Shown: one piece after another, positions 61,337 to 64,000 of the stretch
Numbering within the stretch: position 1 is the first letter of the stretch
How the letters are laid out: each line of letters opens with the position of its first letter
Assembly (NCBI RefSeq): GCF_000316195.1
Contig: NZ_JH994111.1
Span: 1,086,299-1,150,298, forward strand
Source: Brachyspira hampsonii 30446
Lineage (GTDB): Bacteria; Spirochaetota; Brachyspiria; Brachyspirales; Brachyspiraceae
Reading direction: 5' to 3'
DNA length: 64,000 nt
Notes under the pieces: model-generated
What the model saw: only the letters and a program-made list of their open reading frames with translations
Databases searched by the model: none
Told to the model about the DNA's origin: nothing
Translations under genes and position numbers: made by a program

Positions 61337-61510
61337 ATGAAAACTATTAAAATTTTTGGAAAAAACAGAGAAGAAATTGAAAAACAAGCTAGAGACAAAT
61401 ACGGTGAAAGCTATTTTATAATCAGCGTTAGAGAGAGCAAAAGAAAAAACATATTTGGTATGATTAAAAAAGAGTTTGAAGTTTCTATCGGCATACTAGA
61501 ACAATATTAA
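61337..61510 (+). CDS. small FlhF-N/Jag-N-like protein (57 aa)
   Basis: 57 codons, ATG at 61337 with GGAG eight bases upstream. The sequence begins MKTIKIFGKNREEIEKQARD and continues with KYGESYFIISVRE, IFGMIKKEFEVSIGI. This pattern (beta strand, G-K-x-x-E-E-I/A helix, YG-x-x-xxII strand, then a GxxGxx-K-x-E-x-E-V hairpin) matches the N-terminal domain of FlhF and the Jag-N domain. No GTPase follows. It lies between flhA and a second such protein, within the flagellar operon, so it is probably expressed with them. Function unknown. Confidence 0.75.
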   Translation: MKTIKIFGKNREEIEKQARDKYGESYFIISVRESKRKNIFGMIKKEFEVSIGILEQY

Positions 61511-61551
61511 AAAAAAGATTAAGAGATATAAATATTTATTAGGAGTATTAT

Positions 61552-61806
61552 ATGGCTGAAATATGTTCTATAAAATGTAAGAATAAAACTGATGCTATTA
61601 TCGATGCTGAATATGGCAGGAATTTTACTATGCTATACAACAAAGATATAAAAGCCGGCGGTTTTTTAGGTGTTATAATGAAAAGAGAACATGAACTTAG
61701 AAGAATGCTTTGCAATGGTAATGTTATAGAAGTATTACTATGCAATGATAATAAACCGCATACTCTAATGGATAATACCCTGAAATGTATAAAAAAATAT
61801 AAGTGA
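61552..61806 (+). CDS. second free FlhF N-domain paralogue (84 aa)
   Basis: 84 residues. Residues 1-55 align with the first 57 of FlhF: KNKTDAIIDAEYGRNFTMLY versus KNKNDAFAKARVEYGGNFVI, and KAGGFLG...EHELRRML versus KVGGFLG...EHELRIML. The helix is shorter by two residues and several positions have diverged; the last ~28 residues are unrelated and Cys/Lys/Asn-rich. AGGAG precedes the ATG. It is either a working small protein or a decaying duplicate of the flhF 5' end; an intact frame and ribosome site favour the former or a recent origin. Confidence 0.7.
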   Translation: MAEICSIKCKNKTDAIIDAEYGRNFTMLYNKDIKAGGFLGVIMKREHELRRMLCNGNVIEVLLCNDNKPHTLMDNTLKCIKKYK

Positions 61807-61833
61807 TAGAATGATGATTATAGGAGTTACAAA

Positions 61834-63807
61834 ATGGTAGATATACGAACTATTAGAGGTAAGAATAAAAATGATGCATTTGCCAAAGCTAGAGTAGAAT
61901 ATGGCGGCAACTTTGTTATTTTAACTAGTAAAGATGTAAAAGTCGGCGGTTTTTTAGGACTTGGAACTAAAACAGAGCATGAGCTTAGAATAATGCTTAA
62001 TAATTCTATTTATGATAGAAAAAATAATACTATAAATGAAGATAAAGATTCTTATTTAGAAGATGAAGATGATATGTATAGAAGCAAGCTGTTAAGCGAT
62101 AGAATAGAAATGAAAAAGCATTCATCTGAAACTATAGATGCAAGCGAAATGGCAGACAGAATAGTTTCTATAACTAAAGCATTAAAAGAAAAGAGTGCAA
62201 ATAGAAATAATCATTCTTCTAATAATAATTCCGCTCGTTCTTCTATTCAGGAAAATTCATATACTGCAGAAAATGAAAATATTCCTGAAGAATTATTAAA
62301 TGATGATAGCAATAATAATACTTCAAAGGTTGTTGAAGAAAAGGCAGAAGATAATAGTAATAGTATAAGAGAAAAAAATGCTGATAATTTTATTCCATTA
62401 CCTAATTTTACTAATAATCAGTATTCTAATTTTCAAGGTTCTACATTTGCTAATATGAGAAATCCTATGCTTTCAGATTATTCTAATAATAATAGTTTTT
62501 CTCCTATTAATAATTACAGCAATTTTACTAATAATAATGATAATAGCTTTATGAATAACTTTAATAATAATAATGCTATGAATAATCATGCCAATATATA
62601 TAATACTAATAATAGCCAGAATAATATTAATAACTCTGTAGATGATAATGTTAAAAAATTGGTTCAGGAACAGATAAGAGATATCATAAAAGAATATTTA
62701 GAAACTAATATTCCTAATATAAATTTAAATAAAAATAATTCTAATAATTCTAATGCTTATGAGGAGTTAAAACATCAAAATAAAACTTCTTATTCTATTT
62801 CCTCTGAGGAAGATGAAATAAAAAATGCAATAGAAGAAATAAAAGAAAATAGAAGAGAACTAAGAGGAATAAGAGAACATAAAGAACTTAACAGTAATGA
62901 AGAAAATAATTTAAAAGAAAATAAAAATACTGTCAGAGATTATTTTAATGATGATATAAAAGAATCAAATTATGATGATGAAGAAAATGATATTGAAAGT
63001 AACTCTAATACAAGTATCGCTGACGGAATGGAAGAGAGCTTTAATTATTTAAGAGACAGAGAGTTTCCGGAAGAGATATTATTAGAGCTGAGAGAATATT
63101 TACTTACATCAAGTAATGCAAGATTTTTTCAATCTAAAGATGTTATCAGAGAAGAGGTAGAAAAATATTTTGCTGAAAGATTAATACTTGCCAATGGTAT
63201 AGAAGTTGGAGCTAAGAAAAAAATCATAGTCTTTGTAGGACCTACCGGTGTAGGAAAAACTACTACAATACCTAAAATAGCAGCTCAGTATATGAAATCC
63301 GGTAAAAAAGTTTCTTTTGTAACTATAGATAATTATAGAATAGCAGCAGTAGATCAGCTTCAAAGATATGCCAGCATAATGAAAGTACCGTTTACAAGTG
63401 CCAGCACTCCTGAAGCTTTGAGAGCAGAGATAAGAAAGATGGATAGTTCTTCATTATTATTTATAGATACTATGGGAAGATCCCCTAAAGGAGCTGAAGA
63501 TATAGTTGCTATGTCAAAATATTTTACCACTGTTGGAAGATTTGATATGGATATTCAGCTTGTTATGAGTGCAACAGCAAAATATAAAGATGCTTTAAAG
63601 ATTTTGAACGGATTTAAACCTACAAATTATAAGGGTGTAATACTTACAAAAGTTGATGAAACAGATTATTTAGCTTCTTCAATTTGTGCTATTACTAAAA
63701 AGAAATTACCTATTACTTATATAACTCATGGACAGGGTGTTCCTAAGGACATATCTACAGCTAAAAAATATGGTTATAAAATAATAGAAGGTCTATTTGG
63801 ACATTAA
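61834..63807 (+). CDS. flhF: flagellar GTPase FlhF with long Asn-rich linker
   Basis: 657-residue SRP-type GTPase that places flagella at the cell poles. N-domain (1-57) with GKNKNDAF and GGFLGLGTKTEHELRI, a long low-complexity region (about 95-420) rich in Asn, Ser and Glu, then the NG domain: [21 protein letters not shown] (Walker A about 468-477), TIDNYRIAAVDQLQ, DTMGRSPKG (about 543) and TKVDETDY. Typical FlhF proteins are 370-480 residues, so the excess is the linker. AGGAG precedes the ATG. Placed between the small paralogues and flhG, its regulator. Confidence 0.95.
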   Translation: MVDIRTIRGKNKNDAFAKARVEYGGNFVILTSKDVKVGGFLGLGTKTEHELRIMLNNSIYDRKNNTINEDKDSYLEDEDDMYRSKLLSDRIEMKKHSSETIDASEMADRIVSITKALKEKSANRNNHSSNNNSARSSIQENSYTAENENIPEELLNDDSNNNTSKVVEEKAEDNSNSIREKNADNFIPLPNFTNNQYSNFQGSTFANMRNPMLSDYSNNNSFSPINNYSNFTNNNDNSFMNNFNNNNAMNNHANIYNTNNSQNNINNSVDDNVKKLVQEQIRDIIKEYLETNIPNINLNKNNSNNSNAYEELKHQNKTSYSISSEEDEIKNAIEEIKENRRELRGIREHKELNSNEENNLKENKNTVRDYFNDDIKESNYDDEENDIESNSNTSIADGMEESFNYLRDREFPEEILLELREYLLTSSNARFFQSKDVIREEVEKYFAERLILANGIEVGAKKKIIVFVGPTGVGKTTTIPKIAAQYMKSGKKVSFVTIDNYRIAAVDQLQRYASIMKVPFTSASTPEALRAEIRKMDSSSLLFIDTMGRSPKGAEDIVAMSKYFTTVGRFDMDIQLVMSATAKYKDALKILNGFKPTNYKGVILTKVDETDYLASSICAITKKKLPITYITHGQGVPKDISTAKKYGYKIIEGLFGH

Positions 63808-63841
63808 AAATAAAAAATAATTAGGAAATTTATAATATATT

Positions 63842-64000
63842 ATGAAAGATCAAGCCGATGAATTAAGAAAAATGATGAGCGTAAAAGATAAACGCCCCCA
63901 GCGTATAATAAGTATAGCCAGCGGTAAGGGCGGTGTAGGTAAAACTAATATAGCAATTAATTTATCCATAGCATTGCAGCAGCTTGGGCAGAATGTGCTT
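63842..64000 (+). CDS. flhG: MinD-like ATPase FlhG (FleN/YlxH), 5' part only
   Basis: The first 53 residues are in the window. A short N-terminal segment DQADELRKMM carries the DQAxxLR motif that FlhG uses to activate FlhF, followed by the deviant Walker A SGKGGVGKT (27-35). FlhG counts flagella by stimulating FlhF GTPase activity. It starts 34 bases after flhF. The gene runs off the window end. Confidence 0.95.
   Translation, partial: MKDQADELRKMMSVKDKRPQRIISIASGKGGVGKTNIAINLSIALQQLGQNVL

Overview
The window reads as chromosome of a Brachyspira-type spirochaete. The DNA is very AT-rich (my reading is roughly a quarter G+C). The flagellar export genes run fliP-fliQ-fliR-flhB-flhA-flhF-flhG, as in spirochaetes, and the set of lipoproteins and lysis-related proteins fits. 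No rRNA, tRNA, CRISPR array, prophage or insertion sequence was seen. The genus is an inference; the phylum is well supported.

Layout. 1-9.4 kb: oligoendopeptidase F (cut by the window edge), two small unknown genes, a 5'-nucleotidase lipoprotein, nadD, a solute-binding protein, then on the minus strand an orphan PTS IIB-like protein, a flavoprotein disulfide-reductase relative and gyrB. 9.6-16.4 kb: a DinG helicase with an N-terminal RadC/JAMM-like domain, a membrane protein, a secreted ankyrin protein, an Rpn-family nuclease and a NADAR-domain protein. 16.4-20.2 kb (minus): CapA-like lipoprotein, CNNM/CorC-type membrane protein, amidase lipoprotein and cheX. 20.5-29 kb: dnaE facing clpB, and an unknown lipoprotein. 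29-39 kb: AGCS symporter, msrB, an acetyltransferase, deoD, DAHP synthase with an elaborate leader, a quinone-oxidoreductase-like enzyme, a SpoIID-domain protein and an aldehyde dehydrogenase, separated by GC-rich repeat elements. 39.4-54.4 kb: two tandem lytic transglycosylases, small genes, an L,D-transpeptidase, tsaE, a BatD/DUF4381-like lipoprotein, mnmE, an unknown 632-residue protein and a class A penicillin-binding protein. 54.4-55.3 kb: a decayed gene and a candidate small RNA. 55.9-64 kb: the flagellar export operon.

How the genes work together. The last 8 kb encodes the membrane core of the flagellar type III export apparatus plus the FlhF/FlhG pair that sets flagellar number and placement; cheX belongs to the same motility/chemotaxis programme. 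Two lytic transglycosylases, an L,D-transpeptidase, an amidase, a SpoIID-domain protein and a PBP1A-like synthase give the window a strong peptidoglycan theme.

Most interesting structures. (1) A strong promoter followed by a short reading frame whose end is nearly all Tyr and Phe codons, just upstream of DAHP synthase: a probable attenuator. (2) A 262-bp-offset tandem duplication in that same leader, leaving a 42-codon stub of the DAHP synthase gene and a second hairpin. (3) Three consecutive copies of an FlhF-type N-terminal domain, two as free small proteins. (4) The RadC/JAMM-DinG fusion. (5) A family of MITE-like intergenic elements with terminal inverted repeats and GC-rich hairpin cores. 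(6) A palindrome bracketing the fliP promoter. (7) A candidate minus-strand small RNA near 55 kb.
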